Assembly (NCBI RefSeq): GCF_000142805.1
Contig: NC_013080.1
Span: 62,001 to 126,000, forward strand
Direction of reading: 5' to 3'
Length of the DNA stretch: 64,000 nucleotides
Source of the DNA: Lachancea thermotolerans CBS 6340
Taxonomy: Eukaryota; Ascomycota; Saccharomycetes; Saccharomycetales; Saccharomycetaceae
Shown here: positions 27,863 to 37,147 of the stretch, in pieces
Numbering within the stretch: position 1 is the first letter of the stretch
Layout: each line of letters starts with the position of its first letter
Notes under the pieces: generated by a model
Told to the model about the DNA's origin: nothing
Database searches by the model: none
The model's input: the letters and a program-made list of their open reading frames with translations, nothing else
Translations under genes and position numbers: made by a program

Positions 27863-30082
27863 ATGGCCACGTCCGCTTTGGAAGACATAAGAATTGAAGA
27901 CATTCCCGTCGATGACGTCGACTTCTCTGATTTAGAGAAAAAGTACGAGGTTGAATCACCAGTCAACTTCGACAATTTTGTTGTTGTTGATGGTGCCCCG
28001 GTAGCTCCAGAATCTAAAGTCCCAGTGCTTACAAAAGTTCTGACCAAGTTATTTTCGCAAGCTGGCTCGGTGGTGGACATTAATTTGCCTTTGGATGAAG
28101 AAAAGAAGACCACTAAGGGCTATCTGTTCGTTGAGTTTGATTCACCAGCTTCAGCTAGAAAGGCAATCAAGCTGTTGAACGGCAAGAAGCTGGATGTTAA
28201 GCATAGACTTTTTGTTAACAGCTTGACCGACGTCGAGAAGTTTGGAACAGAGGATTTTGACACTGAGTTCCATGAACCAAAATTGCCAGAGTTCCAAAAG
28301 ACAGATTATTTGCAATCGTGGTTGCAGGATGAACAAGGAAGAGACCAGTTTGTGCTACAGAAGGGCGAATTAACTGGTGTTTTCTGGAACAGAAACACTC
28401 AGCAACCCGAAAATGCCGTGGAGCCTAGAACAAACTGGTCTAACACCACAGTCAAATTCTCTCCAAAGGGTACTTACTTGTTCTCTTTCCACAACCAAGG
28501 TGTCGCCTCGTGGGGTGGTAGGAATTTTGAGCGTTTAAGGAGATTTTTCCATCCTCAGGCTAAAGCTTTGGCTATTTCTCCAACCGAAAAGTACCTTGTG
28601 ACTTTGTCACCAGAGCCCATTGTTGTTCCAGAAGACGCTCCCGAAGACTTCCCATTCGGCCCTGAGTCAAACGGCCATCAGCTATGTGTTTGGGATATTG
28701 CTACTGGTCTTTCTGTCAAGACTTTCGCACTCCCTCCAAACCAGAGATTGCACTGGCCTATGATAAAATGGTCCTTTGACGATAAGTACTGTGCACGTCT
28801 AGGGCCAAACGCTCTTGCCGTTTATGATGCCGAAAACAACTTCGAGCTACTGGGCGGGAGAATTATGAAGATTGAAGGTATCCAAGACTTCTCGTTCGCC
28901 CCCGCAGGCGCCAAGCTCGCCGTCAACAGAAATGGCGAGCTCTCTTCCGTCTTGGCTTTCTGGACTCCGGAATCGAATAACCAGTCTTGTAAGGCTACCG
29001 TTATGGAGATCCCCACTAGAAGAGTTTTGAGGACTGTCAACTTGGTCCAGGTCTCCGACGTGACTTTGCACTGGCAAAACCAAGCCGAATACTTGTGTGT
29101 AAAGGTGGACCGTCATACCAAGTCTAAAAAGACTTTCTTTTCCAACTTGGAAATCTGCAAGCTTACTGAGAAGGACGTCCCCGTCGAGAAGGTTGAAATG
29201 AAGGATCTTGCCGTCAGATTTGCTTGGGAACCAAAGGGCCACAGATTTGTTACAATCTCCACAACTGAGACCGCTGACGACAACCCATCCATTCCAAAGA
29301 ACGTTGTTACCTTCTTCGCACCCGAACAAAAAGAGAAAACCAATGTTGCAGTCAAGGCTGAACCTAAGAAATGGAAGGCATTTGCCTCCGTGCCTGGTAA
29401 ATTTTCTAACACCATTTCATGGTCTCCTGCCGGTAGATTTGTTGTTGTTGCAACCCTAGTTACTCCAGACACAAGAAAAGCTGACTTCGACTTCTACGAC
29501 TTCGACTTCACTGGTGATAAGAATGACAACGACAGTGATGATGTTGCGGCGAACCTAAAGGCCGTCGCCCATCCTGAATTTTACAGTGCCACTGATATGC
29601 AATGGGACCCATCAGGGAGATTTGTTGCTGTCTGGTCCTCTGCCGTGAAACACAAGCTCGAAAACGGTTACAAGGTTTTCAACGTTGCAGGCGAATGTGT
29701 TAGAGAGGAAATGATCGAGGCTTTTAAGAACTTTGTTTGGAGACCAAGACCTGAATCTCTACTGACCAACGGTGAGAAAAAGAAGGTGAGAAAGAACCTG
29801 AGAGAATGGTCTGCCCAGTTCGAGGAGCTGGATGCCATGCAAGCGGATAGTGCTATGAGAGAATTGATCTTGTCTCGCCGTTCGATGTTGGAAGGCTGGA
29901 CCCAATACAGACAAGACAGAGCCGCGCTCATGGAGGAGGAGTACAACTACAAGGTATTCGATCAAGTCGAGCACTCTACCGCCGACGAAGATTACGAAGT
30001 GGTCGAAGAAATCAAGGAGGAGATTTTGGAAGAAAAGGAGGAGGAGGTCACTTCCTTCGAAGAGCCTACAAGTTCCGAATAA
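27863..30082 (+). CDS. PRT1: Translation initiation factor eIF3 subunit b (Prt1)
   Basis: The 739-residue protein is eIF3b, a scaffold of the eIF3 complex needed for recruitment of the ternary complex and mRNA to the 40S subunit. Parts in order: an acidic N-terminus, an RRM (about 42-125, ending in KGYLFVEFDSPASARKAIKLLNG-type RNP sequence), a WD40-type propeller (about 150-640, with repeated W-S/F-x-x-G turns such as WSPAGRFVVVA and WDPSGRFVAVW), and a C-terminal helical, acidic tail that binds eIF3i and eIF3g. Codon use is strongly biased toward favoured codons. Position matches YOR361C. Confidence 0.97.
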   Translation: MATSALEDIRIEDIPVDDVDFSDLEKKYEVESPVNFDNFVVVDGAPVAPESKVPVLTKVLTKLFSQAGSVVDINLPLDEEKKTTKGYLFVEFDSPASARKAIKLLNGKKLDVKHRLFVNSLTDVEKFGTEDFDTEFHEPKLPEFQKTDYLQSWLQDEQGRDQFVLQKGELTGVFWNRNTQQPENAVEPRTNWSNTTVKFSPKGTYLFSFHNQGVASWGGRNFERLRRFFHPQAKALAISPTEKYLVTLSPEPIVVPEDAPEDFPFGPESNGHQLCVWDIATGLSVKTFALPPNQRLHWPMIKWSFDDKYCARLGPNALAVYDAENNFELLGGRIMKIEGIQDFSFAPAGAKLAVNRNGELSSVLAFWTPESNNQSCKATVMEIPTRRVLRTVNLVQVSDVTLHWQNQAEYLCVKVDRHTKSKKTFFSNLEICKLTEKDVPVEKVEMKDLAVRFAWEPKGHRFVTISTTETADDNPSIPKNVVTFFAPEQKEKTNVAVKAEPKKWKAFASVPGKFSNTISWSPAGRFVVVATLVTPDTRKADFDFYDFDFTGDKNDNDSDDVAANLKAVAHPEFYSATDMQWDPSGRFVAVWSSAVKHKLENGYKVFNVAGECVREEMIEAFKNFVWRPRPESLLTNGEKKKVRKNLREWSAQFEELDAMQADSAMRELILSRRSMLEGWTQYRQDRAALMEEEYNYKVFDQVEHSTADEDYEVVEEIKEEILEEKEEEVTSFEEPTSSE

Positions 30083-30186
30083 TTGGCAAGCGACATATCA
30101 ACTGGACTGCTGTTATAATAAATACTTTCTTTTCTTTAATGACTATTTACAGATAGAGGGATTTCACCATCAAGCGGCCCTTACGG

Positions 30187-30450
30187 TCATTCGCTGCGTG
30201 TCCGCAACTGCAGACCATGCCACCTCTTAATATCGTCCTGCAAGACTTTGTTAACGAGTTTATGTTGCTTTACCATAGACAATCCCTTGAACTTTTCGCT
30301 TGTAATGTCTATGGCGAACATTGATCCGCATCCCCCGCTGATGTCTCGTACTTCGATCTGCTGAGGCTTAAGCTGTTTGGTCAGCTTCTCGTAAACGAGT
30401 TTCTCTTCCGGGGTGAACGATAATAGCCTGCGAGCCACTCTTGCTAACAT
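30187..30450 (-). CDS. BOL3: Mitochondrial BolA-like protein Bol3
   Basis: The 87-residue protein is a BolA-family factor with a very short Arg-rich N-terminus that could act as a mitochondrial signal. Conserved BolA features: the GGCGSMFAIDI segment with its cysteine, and the HKLVNKVLQDDIKRWHGLQL helix containing the invariant His. Bol3 assists late insertion of [4Fe-4S] clusters into mitochondrial targets such as lipoate synthase. Shorter than the 118-residue S. cerevisiae protein. Its divergent neighbour is a second BolA gene, 112 bp away; both orders match YAL046C/YAL044W-A. Confidence 0.93.
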   Translation of the reverse strand: MLARVARRLLSFTPEEKLVYEKLTKQLKPQQIEVRDISGGCGSMFAIDITSEKFKGLSMVKQHKLVNKVLQDDIKRWHGLQLRTRSE

Positions 30451-30562
30451 TTTTACTCAGTTTATTCGGTTGCGCAGCATTGAAGAGTAATAATGTAAGT
30501 TCCAAAAATCATTAGAAATTTCGGACGAATTTTAAAAGTTCAAAACAACAGCAGAAAACTAG

Positions 30563-30928
30563 ATGCTATTACTCAAAACACTTGCCCGCTCGATGAGTAC
30601 CGCCGCTAACCGGAGCACTTCAGGACCAATTGCGCAAAGCATAACAAATAAAGTACGGCAGCAGTTTCCTGATCTACAGCATTTTGCATTATTCAATGAC
30701 TCCTACAAACACGCGGGCCACCACGGGATGGCAGAGGCCGAGAACAGAATTGAGTCGCACTTCCGTATCGAAGTTGTGAGTGGTGCATTTGAAGGTCTGA
30801 CCTTGCCTAAAAGACACCGTCTTATGTACACACTGCTGGATGAGGAATTGCAAAAAGGCGTACACGCTTTGCAGCTGCAGACCAGAACGCCAGCTGAACA
30901 GGAGCGGAAGAATCAAAGGGCAGAGTAG
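30563..30928 (+). CDS. BOL1: Mitochondrial BolA-like protein Bol1
   Basis: The 121-residue protein has a basic, Ser/Arg-rich N-terminus (about 1-25, probable matrix signal) and a BolA domain with the motif LFNDSYKHAGH (about 43-53) and RHRLMYTLLDEELQKGVHALQL near the end, matching Bol1. It works with the monothiol glutaredoxin Grx5 in mitochondrial iron-sulfur protein maturation, partly redundant with Bol3. Its 3' end is 87 bp from that of convergent GCV3, whose product carries lipoate, a cofactor that depends on Fe-S maturation; the adjacency is ancestral rather than an operon. Confidence 0.93.
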   Translation: MLLLKTLARSMSTAANRSTSGPIAQSITNKVRQQFPDLQHFALFNDSYKHAGHHGMAEAENRIESHFRIEVVSGAFEGLTLPKRHRLMYTLLDEELQKGVHALQLQTRTPAEQERKNQRAE

Positions 30929-31015
30929 CGGTGTAGTTTAAACGTTGGAAAATGCGCTTGCGAGGCGCTTCCGCTGAAATGTAATGATTGTGACGTATCA
31001 ATATTTATGAGATAA

Positions 31016-31540
31016 CTAGTGATCTTCTTTTAGAGACTCTTCATACTGCTCCAAAGACATGAGCTCCTCCCCGTTCATGTCGGCCAAGTCGTTCAGCCTA
31101 ACCTTCGCGATCCACCCCTCACCCATGGGGTCTTCGTTGATCAGCTGTGGTGTGTCGTTCAAAGACTCGTTGCCCTCCAAGACCGTGCCTGCCAGCGGCT
31201 GGTACACCTCAGACGCAGACTTCACGGACTCGACTGACCCTAAAGAGTCGCCTGCTTCCAACTCCGAGTCTGCCTCAGGCAGCTCTATGTATGTCGCGTC
31301 GCCCAGCGCGTCCGCCGCGTACTTGGTAATGCCTACGAAAGCGGTGCCATCCTGGTGTGCAGCAATCCACTCGTGTTGCGAAGTGTATTTGACAGACGAA
31401 GGGCCAGACTTGGAGAACGTGAAAGGAGGCTGGGTCTTGGTGAGCGCGTTCGACGACTGTGCTCTCAAAAACAAGCGGGGCGAAATGGCGCTAAGGCGGG
31501 AGGAAGCCCTCAGAGTCGACTGGGCACACGTGCGGATCAT
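31016..31540 (-). CDS. GCV3: Glycine cleavage system H protein
   Basis: The 174-residue protein is the lipoylated carrier of the mitochondrial glycine decarboxylase complex. The first ~25 residues are rich in Arg, Ser and Ala (matrix signal). The H-protein domain runs from YTSQHEWIA (about 53) to the end; GSVESVKSASEVYQP near 100-115 holds the lipoyl-lysine and NEDPMGEGW near 140 is conserved. The start chosen is the ATG at 31540, because the frame upstream contains no ATG. The upstream region has a GAGTCA motif. Confidence 0.95.
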   Translation of the reverse strand: MIRTCAQSTLRASSRLSAISPRLFLRAQSSNALTKTQPPFTFSKSGPSSVKYTSQHEWIAAHQDGTAFVGITKYAADALGDATYIELPEADSELEAGDSLGSVESVKSASEVYQPLAGTVLEGNESLNDTPQLINEDPMGEGWIAKVRLNDLADMNGEELMSLEQYEESLKEDH

Positions 31541-32777
31541 ATGGTAAAGGTTACTTTTAGGAATGTATAGCACCTAACGAAGATTTCCCGAAGGCCTAAG
31601 GCAGTGTGTGCTCACAGCTGTGCTTGTTAAATATAGTCGAAGCGAAGAGTCTTGATAAGGCATTACTCGTGCACCTCTTACGAAGACTGCGCTCGGAATT
31701 TGACCCTGTTGCTGCCCCGGCGCAGAGTCAAGCAAAGAAATTGTGACCCGGACCTCCCAAAATCACGCCAGGGTCCGCGCGCCAGACGCCTACAAAGTGA
31801 TAAACTCGCGTAAGTCACGTAAGTCACGTGATCAAATCTGTCGTATTCTCTGTGCGGTTTCTATTTGCGGCGGTGCCCCAGAGTGTTATTGCTACTCTGG
31901 GAGCACCATGTATGCGCTTCTATAACTAGCAGAAAAATCGTTCAAATCTCCGGCTAGGCTGCAACCTGGTGCCTTTCCAGTACCACACCATTCCTTATCG
32001 CTTCCCCCAGCTTGCGATCCGATCAGCTACCCGCCACCTGGGAGACGTTTGCTGTGCCTTTTGCGGGGTTGGCACACTTCTCTGCCTCTGCCGTGAACAT
32101 TTCCGCCTAAGCCGGGGCTTTGGTACCCCTAAAATACAAACCCCGCATGCCGCCCACAAATGTATATAAACGAGTGGCTTATGTTTTTTTTGAGTGCACA
32201 GACTTTACTCAGGGGCCAATCTCGAGCCGCTCGGAGTTTGGTTTCGTGAATGCGGATAACAGTGCACCCTGACACCTAAACACTCTGGAGCCACAGCGCT
32301 CCAAAGTGCGCTGGCATTACCCGGAGGGGATGAGTCGGATGTAATATCATCCGCTAAATTCCGAACCACGTTTGCTATCGCTGTTTTGTGGATGGACGTT
32401 TTGGGGATTTTTTTTTATTTTTTTTTTTCTGGATAGCTCGCAGGATTGTGCAGAGTGATCGTTTCTTTTTTGGAAGGATGCTCACCGGCAAGACACTCTT
32501 GGCCCTTGCTTTTTTGACCGCGTATGCGAAACGGTGAAGAATAAGCCAGCTGTAGCACGTCAGTCCATGGAAACTATTTAGTGTGTGGAACCTGAATTCG
32601 CCCACCCCACAAGGCAAGGAAGGTACGCTAGGCGCAGAGCCAGATTACCAAGCATAAGCGCAGAACTGAAGAAGCGTTTAAGTAGCCCTGTCTCTCGACT
32701 ACAGAACTCAGCGATCCAAAAAGGTGGCTGCGGTGTTAAGACTCAACCACTCCTCCCCTCCCGCCCAATTGAAAGAA
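31541..32777. other. Divergent promoter region GCV3 / PDE2
   Basis: A 1.24-kb region between two start codons. It holds a GAGTCA box near GCV3, a tandem GTAAGTCAC pair running into CACGTG (31810-31830), a TATATAAA element at about 32162, long T runs (32408-32430) and a 19-codon ATG-initiated frame (32478-32537). No larger gene is convincing. Confidence 0.5.
31725..31730 (-). promoter_or_regulatory. TGACTC box (Gcn4/Bas1-type) upstream of GCV3
   Basis: The minus strand reads TGACTC, 185 bp upstream of the GCV3 start. S. cerevisiae GCV genes are controlled through Bas1 and Gcn4, which both recognise this core; use here is inference. Confidence 0.45.
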
Positions 32778-34259
32778 ATGTCTAGCATGGCCACGCTTTT
32801 CACGGTGAACTCACCAGAGCTCGCGCCGCAACTCGCATCCCGCTTCAAGGGCCATGTGGTTGCGCTAACTGCCGTCGCGGACCTGCTCGCGCGCCTCTAC
32901 TCCGACCGGCTCTCAGGAGCCGACAACTACGAGCGCGACCTCTACCTCGTGGTGTACTGCGAGCCAAAGCGCTCGGCGCAGGACGCCAGCCCACCGGCAA
33001 GTTCAACCCTGGACACTCTGTCTGCGGCTGAGCTCGCTCACCTCCTCGAAAAACAGTTTCCATGTTTCAACCTGAGCGTTGTGACGCCGGAGCGGGCGGT
33101 TCCAGCCATCGCAGAACTGGATAACTACCGCGCGAAGTACACCCAGAGACTCACGCGTGTTACTACCTGGATGTACGCGAAACGACATGACCCCTGCTCC
33201 GTGAACATGTACTCTATGATTTCGCACCTGACCCAAGTTCGCCATTCCAACACGGAGAAGCCACGGAGGTCGTACGCAAGACTGATCTCTTCCTCCTTGG
33301 ACCTAAGGAAACTCATACAGCTGCCGCAGGGGAAATCCGACGATCATTATTGGAAATTGCTGACGACGTGGGACTTTTGCGCCTTGTCGCTGTCCACCTG
33401 TGAGCTAATATGGTGCAGTTACCTCATTCTCAAGAAGCTTGCCATTGACGCTGACTACGTTATCTCGGACAACGACCTCTTTCTGCTTTTACTCACACTT
33501 GAGACATCCTACCACCAGGGAAACAAGTTCCACAACTTTAGGCACGCCGTAGACGTTATGCAAGCGACATGGCAACTATGCTGCAAGCTTCAGCTGCACT
33601 TTCCTAAGGACGCATCTGTCTTATTGGTTTGTGTGGCCGCCATCGGTCACGACCTTGGACACCCTGGTACGAATAATGCGCTCATGTGTGAAGAAAACTC
33701 TCCTGTTGCTCAGTTGTACCAGAAAGCATCAGTTTTGGAGAACTTCCATACCGAGCTCTTCTTAGATCTTCTTCAAGACCATTGGCCTCAGCTGCTGGAA
33801 GATCGGCGCAACGTGATATCTGACACCATCCTCGCAACTGACATGGCCTTGCATTCTCAATATATTGATCAAATGGATGAGGCTCCATCGCAGCAGCCCA
33901 CGTTTCTATCACTGATCATCAAAGCAGCCGATATTTCCAATGTTACGCGGCCGTTGGAGATATCTGCCAAATGGGCAGTACTGATTACTTGTGAATTCAA
34001 TGAATGCGCCGCTCTTGTACGAGAATTAAAGGAAGGTTCTGCAGAGTACGACGCCTACAACACGGAATATGATCAACCTCTGCCCGAGTCAGTCGACTCC
34101 ATATTAGAAAAGTTCCCCTCTATTCCAAAGGGCCAGCTGATATTCATTAATGCTTTTGCCGAGGGGCTCTTTGCAGGTCTTGGGGACTACTTCGAAGAAC
34201 TCAAGTTCCTACACCATAACGTTCAAGCTAACAAGAAGTTTTGGGAAGGAAAACTGTAA
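32778..34259 (+). CDS. PDE2: High-affinity cAMP phosphodiesterase Pde2
   Basis: The 493-residue protein is a class I cyclic nucleotide phosphodiesterase that hydrolyses cAMP and so lowers PKA activity. The catalytic domain (about 215-480) has all metal-binding elements: HNFRHAVDVM near 255, the class signature HDLGHPGTNN near 295 and KAADISNVT near 380. The start used is the first in-frame ATG at 32778 (MSSMATLF), similar to the S. cerevisiae start MSTLF. The first ~500 bp are markedly GC-rich compared with the 3' part. Length is near the 526 of S. cerevisiae, and position matches YOR360C. Confidence 0.94.
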   Translation: MSSMATLFTVNSPELAPQLASRFKGHVVALTAVADLLARLYSDRLSGADNYERDLYLVVYCEPKRSAQDASPPASSTLDTLSAAELAHLLEKQFPCFNLSVVTPERAVPAIAELDNYRAKYTQRLTRVTTWMYAKRHDPCSVNMYSMISHLTQVRHSNTEKPRRSYARLISSSLDLRKLIQLPQGKSDDHYWKLLTTWDFCALSLSTCELIWCSYLILKKLAIDADYVISDNDLFLLLLTLETSYHQGNKFHNFRHAVDVMQATWQLCCKLQLHFPKDASVLLVCVAAIGHDLGHPGTNNALMCEENSPVAQLYQKASVLENFHTELFLDLLQDHWPQLLEDRRNVISDTILATDMALHSQYIDQMDEAPSQQPTFLSLIIKAADISNVTRPLEISAKWAVLITCEFNECAALVRELKEGSAEYDAYNTEYDQPLPESVDSILEKFPSIPKGQLIFINAFAEGLFAGLGDYFEELKFLHHNVQANKKFWEGKL

Positions 34260-35315
34260 AATTGTGAAGGTGGTCTTGAACTAACGAGTACACTACTTCA
34301 TTGAGGGTCCTAGACTTTTAGCGGACTCTCGGTAATGTGCATTCCAATATTGTCATTGCAATACATCACATTTTTAACTTCATACAACCTGAGACCTCTT
34401 TAGTGGTATGAACCTCTAGACTTCTCAATCAACGTACATAGTGATGAATAATTTTTACTGCATTCTAGTCTCTCGGGTTCCGGTTCAAAGTTTATGTACT
34501 CGGCGTCTACAATAATTAATATCCAAATCTTAAAATCTCGTGGTATTCCGCTAAACAATCACAATTCGATTGTTTATTGCTTGTCTCGCAAGGCATTCAC
34601 TCTTGAGGCAAGAACGTTGCTGATCCTATAAACTTTAGTCGCGAAATGACTTTTCAATCCTTTTCAAGCGGCTTGTCAGCGTCATCTAATGGCTGCTTCT
34701 CCACATCGCGGAACTACGAGTACTTGGCCTGCAAATGAATTCCAGTGGAATATCAATACGACACCCCGCATTTTCTAGCAGGCTTCTCCAGGGAAATACG
34801 GTAGCCACAATGGACCGGTTGGAACTAAAAGGATGGGCGTCATCTAAGAAAACGTAGAATCACGTGATATGAACAATGGCTGCCTCGGTAGGGAAGGCTG
34901 AACTGGTTTTTGGCTTTCTTTCGTAAGCCGCGTGCTCAGCGGTTCGAGAAGATAGGACTCAGATTGCAAAGAGTAGTGCTCGTAATTTAGGTTATGTCTC
35001 GCCTAGCTGGAACAATGGCCACTAACGAGCGGGGAATACTTAAGCACTCTGCTTCGCGTATTCTTGCAAAACTCAGTGGGCCACTTCTCTTATATGTCAT
35101 CTAAGTTTCGGCGCTAAACAGGAAAACAGCTCTCAGTGCTCGGAATTGTTACATTATTTGTACGGCATTTTTTCGGGTCCGCCGGCTCACCTGCGCCGGG
35201 AGGCTGCACCGCTTCAGCGCTTTTCCAAGGACCTTAAGATCACTGTACCAGCAACATGAGGACAGAAAGGCGGGGAAAGGGTAGTCTCCTATATATGGCG
35301 GTTGTCTCTTATATA
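34260..35315. other. Long ORF-poor gap between convergent PDE2 and VTS1
   Basis: 1,056 bp between two 3' ends, much longer than other convergent gaps here. No frame of 60 codons or more is open in any of the six frames. It contains an ATCACGTGAT palindrome (34859-34868). No tRNA, snRNA, RNase P/MRP or SRP motif was recognised. Confidence 0.5.
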
Positions 35316-36434
35316 TTAATATGCATTGGCGTCGATTAGCCCCCGCTCCTTGTAATCTCTGACAACCGCAAACGCCTTCAAAAGCTTTCTTCTTGCACCG
35401 AGTGCAGAAACGCCCATGGATTCAAGCGCATCATCTTCAAGGTAAACCAGCTCAGCCCATGGTTTTCCGCTCAAAGCATCAGAGTACTTGTGCAGCCTCA
35501 AAGACTTCAGCCAAGCAGGAATGTTATTTAGAAGCTTTGGATCCGTTAACGTTTTTGGGTTCATGGAAGAAGAAGCAGATGATCCATTAGATCCAGTTGG
35601 TGAGCTGAGTCCGTTGTGTGGATTTGGCTTAGGCTGGGTAGGCGATTTCTTTTGCACTGGCTTCCCGGACGAACCCATTTTTCTCCTGAGCTGCGGGTCA
35701 GCAGAGCGAGGCCTATGGGTAAGGTCGTTGATGTAGTCGTAGATGGGCTGGCTGTTTGAAGGATTTTGAGGAATAGGAGACCACTGGCGACTCATATGAT
35801 GGTCCATGTTGTTGTTTAACAAAGAGTCCAGAGTCAATGGCTGGGGAGTTGGTCCTCTGTCTGGCATAGGGGCTATGACTTGAGGAGATCTCACGCTAGG
35901 TGAAATGTACCCACTGCTGATCAGACTGTCCAGCTTGAGTTTAGTATGCTGTAGCACTTCCTCGTTCAACGAAGACAAAAGATTATCCATAACGGAGTTT
36001 TGCTGAGATGTGGAGAGCATTGCCATCCAAGAACACAACTGATTGAGGTCATGCGCAAAGTTGACCATACTATTATGTTGAGGAGCCGGTACCTGAGCTC
36101 CGCTGCTGGCGGGCCTGGTGAAAGTATCCAAAAACATAGATGAGCTAGGCTGTAGCATTGGGGAAACGACAGCAGGTCCGGCTGCTGCGCGTTGCGAGTC
36201 GACTAACATGTTTTGTTGTTGATCCAACAAGTCGTTGAGAGAGAGATGCTGAGAAGAAAGCTGGGGGCTAAGGGGAAGCTGCGAAACGCCGCTGTTGCCG
36301 GGCCCAGTGCTATGGCTATTGTTCATTGCCGAGGCCTGAGGAGATAGTAGAACAGCTCCTGGGTGTGCTCTTCTCGGCATGCCCACAGGAGAGTGCACCC
36401 TAGGAGGGAATGACATGCTTTCTTCTTTGAACAT
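35316..36434 (-). CDS. VTS1: SAM-domain RNA-binding protein Vts1 (Smaug family)
   Basis: The 372-residue protein ends in a SAM domain (about 305-372; LLNNIPAWLKSLRLHKYSDA and ALGARRKLLKAF) nearly identical to that of Vts1. This domain binds CNGG(N) hairpin loops in mRNAs and leads to deadenylation and decay through the Ccr4-Not complex. The rest is low-complexity, rich in Ser, Pro, Gln and Asn; a conserved helical segment lies around 125-165. It is clearly shorter than the 523-residue S. cerevisiae protein, the difference being in the disordered part. Position matches YOR359W. Confidence 0.93.
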   Translation of the reverse strand: MFKEESMSFPPRVHSPVGMPRRAHPGAVLLSPQASAMNNSHSTGPGNSGVSQLPLSPQLSSQHLSLNDLLDQQQNMLVDSQRAAAGPAVVSPMLQPSSSMFLDTFTRPASSGAQVPAPQHNSMVNFAHDLNQLCSWMAMLSTSQQNSVMDNLLSSLNEEVLQHTKLKLDSLISSGYISPSVRSPQVIAPMPDRGPTPQPLTLDSLLNNNMDHHMSRQWSPIPQNPSNSQPIYDYINDLTHRPRSADPQLRRKMGSSGKPVQKKSPTQPKPNPHNGLSSPTGSNGSSASSSMNPKTLTDPKLLNNIPAWLKSLRLHKYSDALSGKPWAELVYLEDDALESMGVSALGARRKLLKAFAVVRDYKERGLIDANAY

Positions 36435-37147
36435 TGTATGCGGCTTGTAATTCAGGGTGCGGTACTTCTACCAGTAGAAGAACTTGTGGTTTTGATGAAA
36501 AGTGAAGGTGAGTGCCGTCCGCTGGTTAGATCTGCAACTACACAACCTTCGATATAACAGGTATTCGCTGAATGCTCGTACGCCGTCCTCTAAAACAATT
36601 AGAGACTATTTTGGATGATACTAAGCTCTGGGTGATACAAGGTAGCTGTCCTGCGGCTTGCTTTCTTCGACTAATGTTATATTGTCGACAACGGCTTTCC
36701 AAGATTTCTTCAAGACCAGGCGCTTGGATCTTCGTAACGAAAATTTTTTCCACATCGTCGAAACTTATATTTCGTGTATTGTGATATAATTGGAGTTTTC
36801 AATAAATACTTTCACGAGTACTACTTTAGGGCATCCACACCCATTAAAGTAGTAGTTTTCTTGGTGGGTGGAAACTCTGGCGGCCAATAGGCCAGTGGAT
36901 ATCCCTGTGAGATGCTGCGTGAATTTTTGTCTTTAGAATCTAATTTAGCTCTGCGACGCACGGCTCGAGTTATTATACTGCATTTTTAGACTAAATAATG
37001 ACTTGCAAAGGCCCATAGCGGGCGCAGAACTGAGGAAGCCCCATTACATTTACAAAAGAGCCTGCATATAATTAGTCTCCATTAGGCTAAAATTCGGAGT
37101 CCACCGGCGTAGACCCTATTTGTAAGAATTTATCGTCAACAAAGGTC
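36435..37147. other. VTS1 promoter and PTA1 3' flank
   Basis: 713 bp upstream of VTS1 (-) and downstream of PTA1 (-). It holds a 10-bp perfect inverted repeat (36819-36854) and a CCAAT box near 36892. No gene was recognised. Confidence 0.5.
36819..36854. repeat. 10-bp perfect inverted repeat
   Basis: TACTACTTTA (36819-36828) and its exact reverse complement TAAAGTAGTA (36845-36854) are separated by 16 bp. It lies about 390 bp upstream of VTS1. Role unknown. Confidence 0.7.

Noticed and set aside
34859-34868. ATCACGTGAT as a centromere CDEI element
   Set aside because: No AT-rich CDEII and no CDEIII-like TTCCGAA motif follow at any plausible distance.
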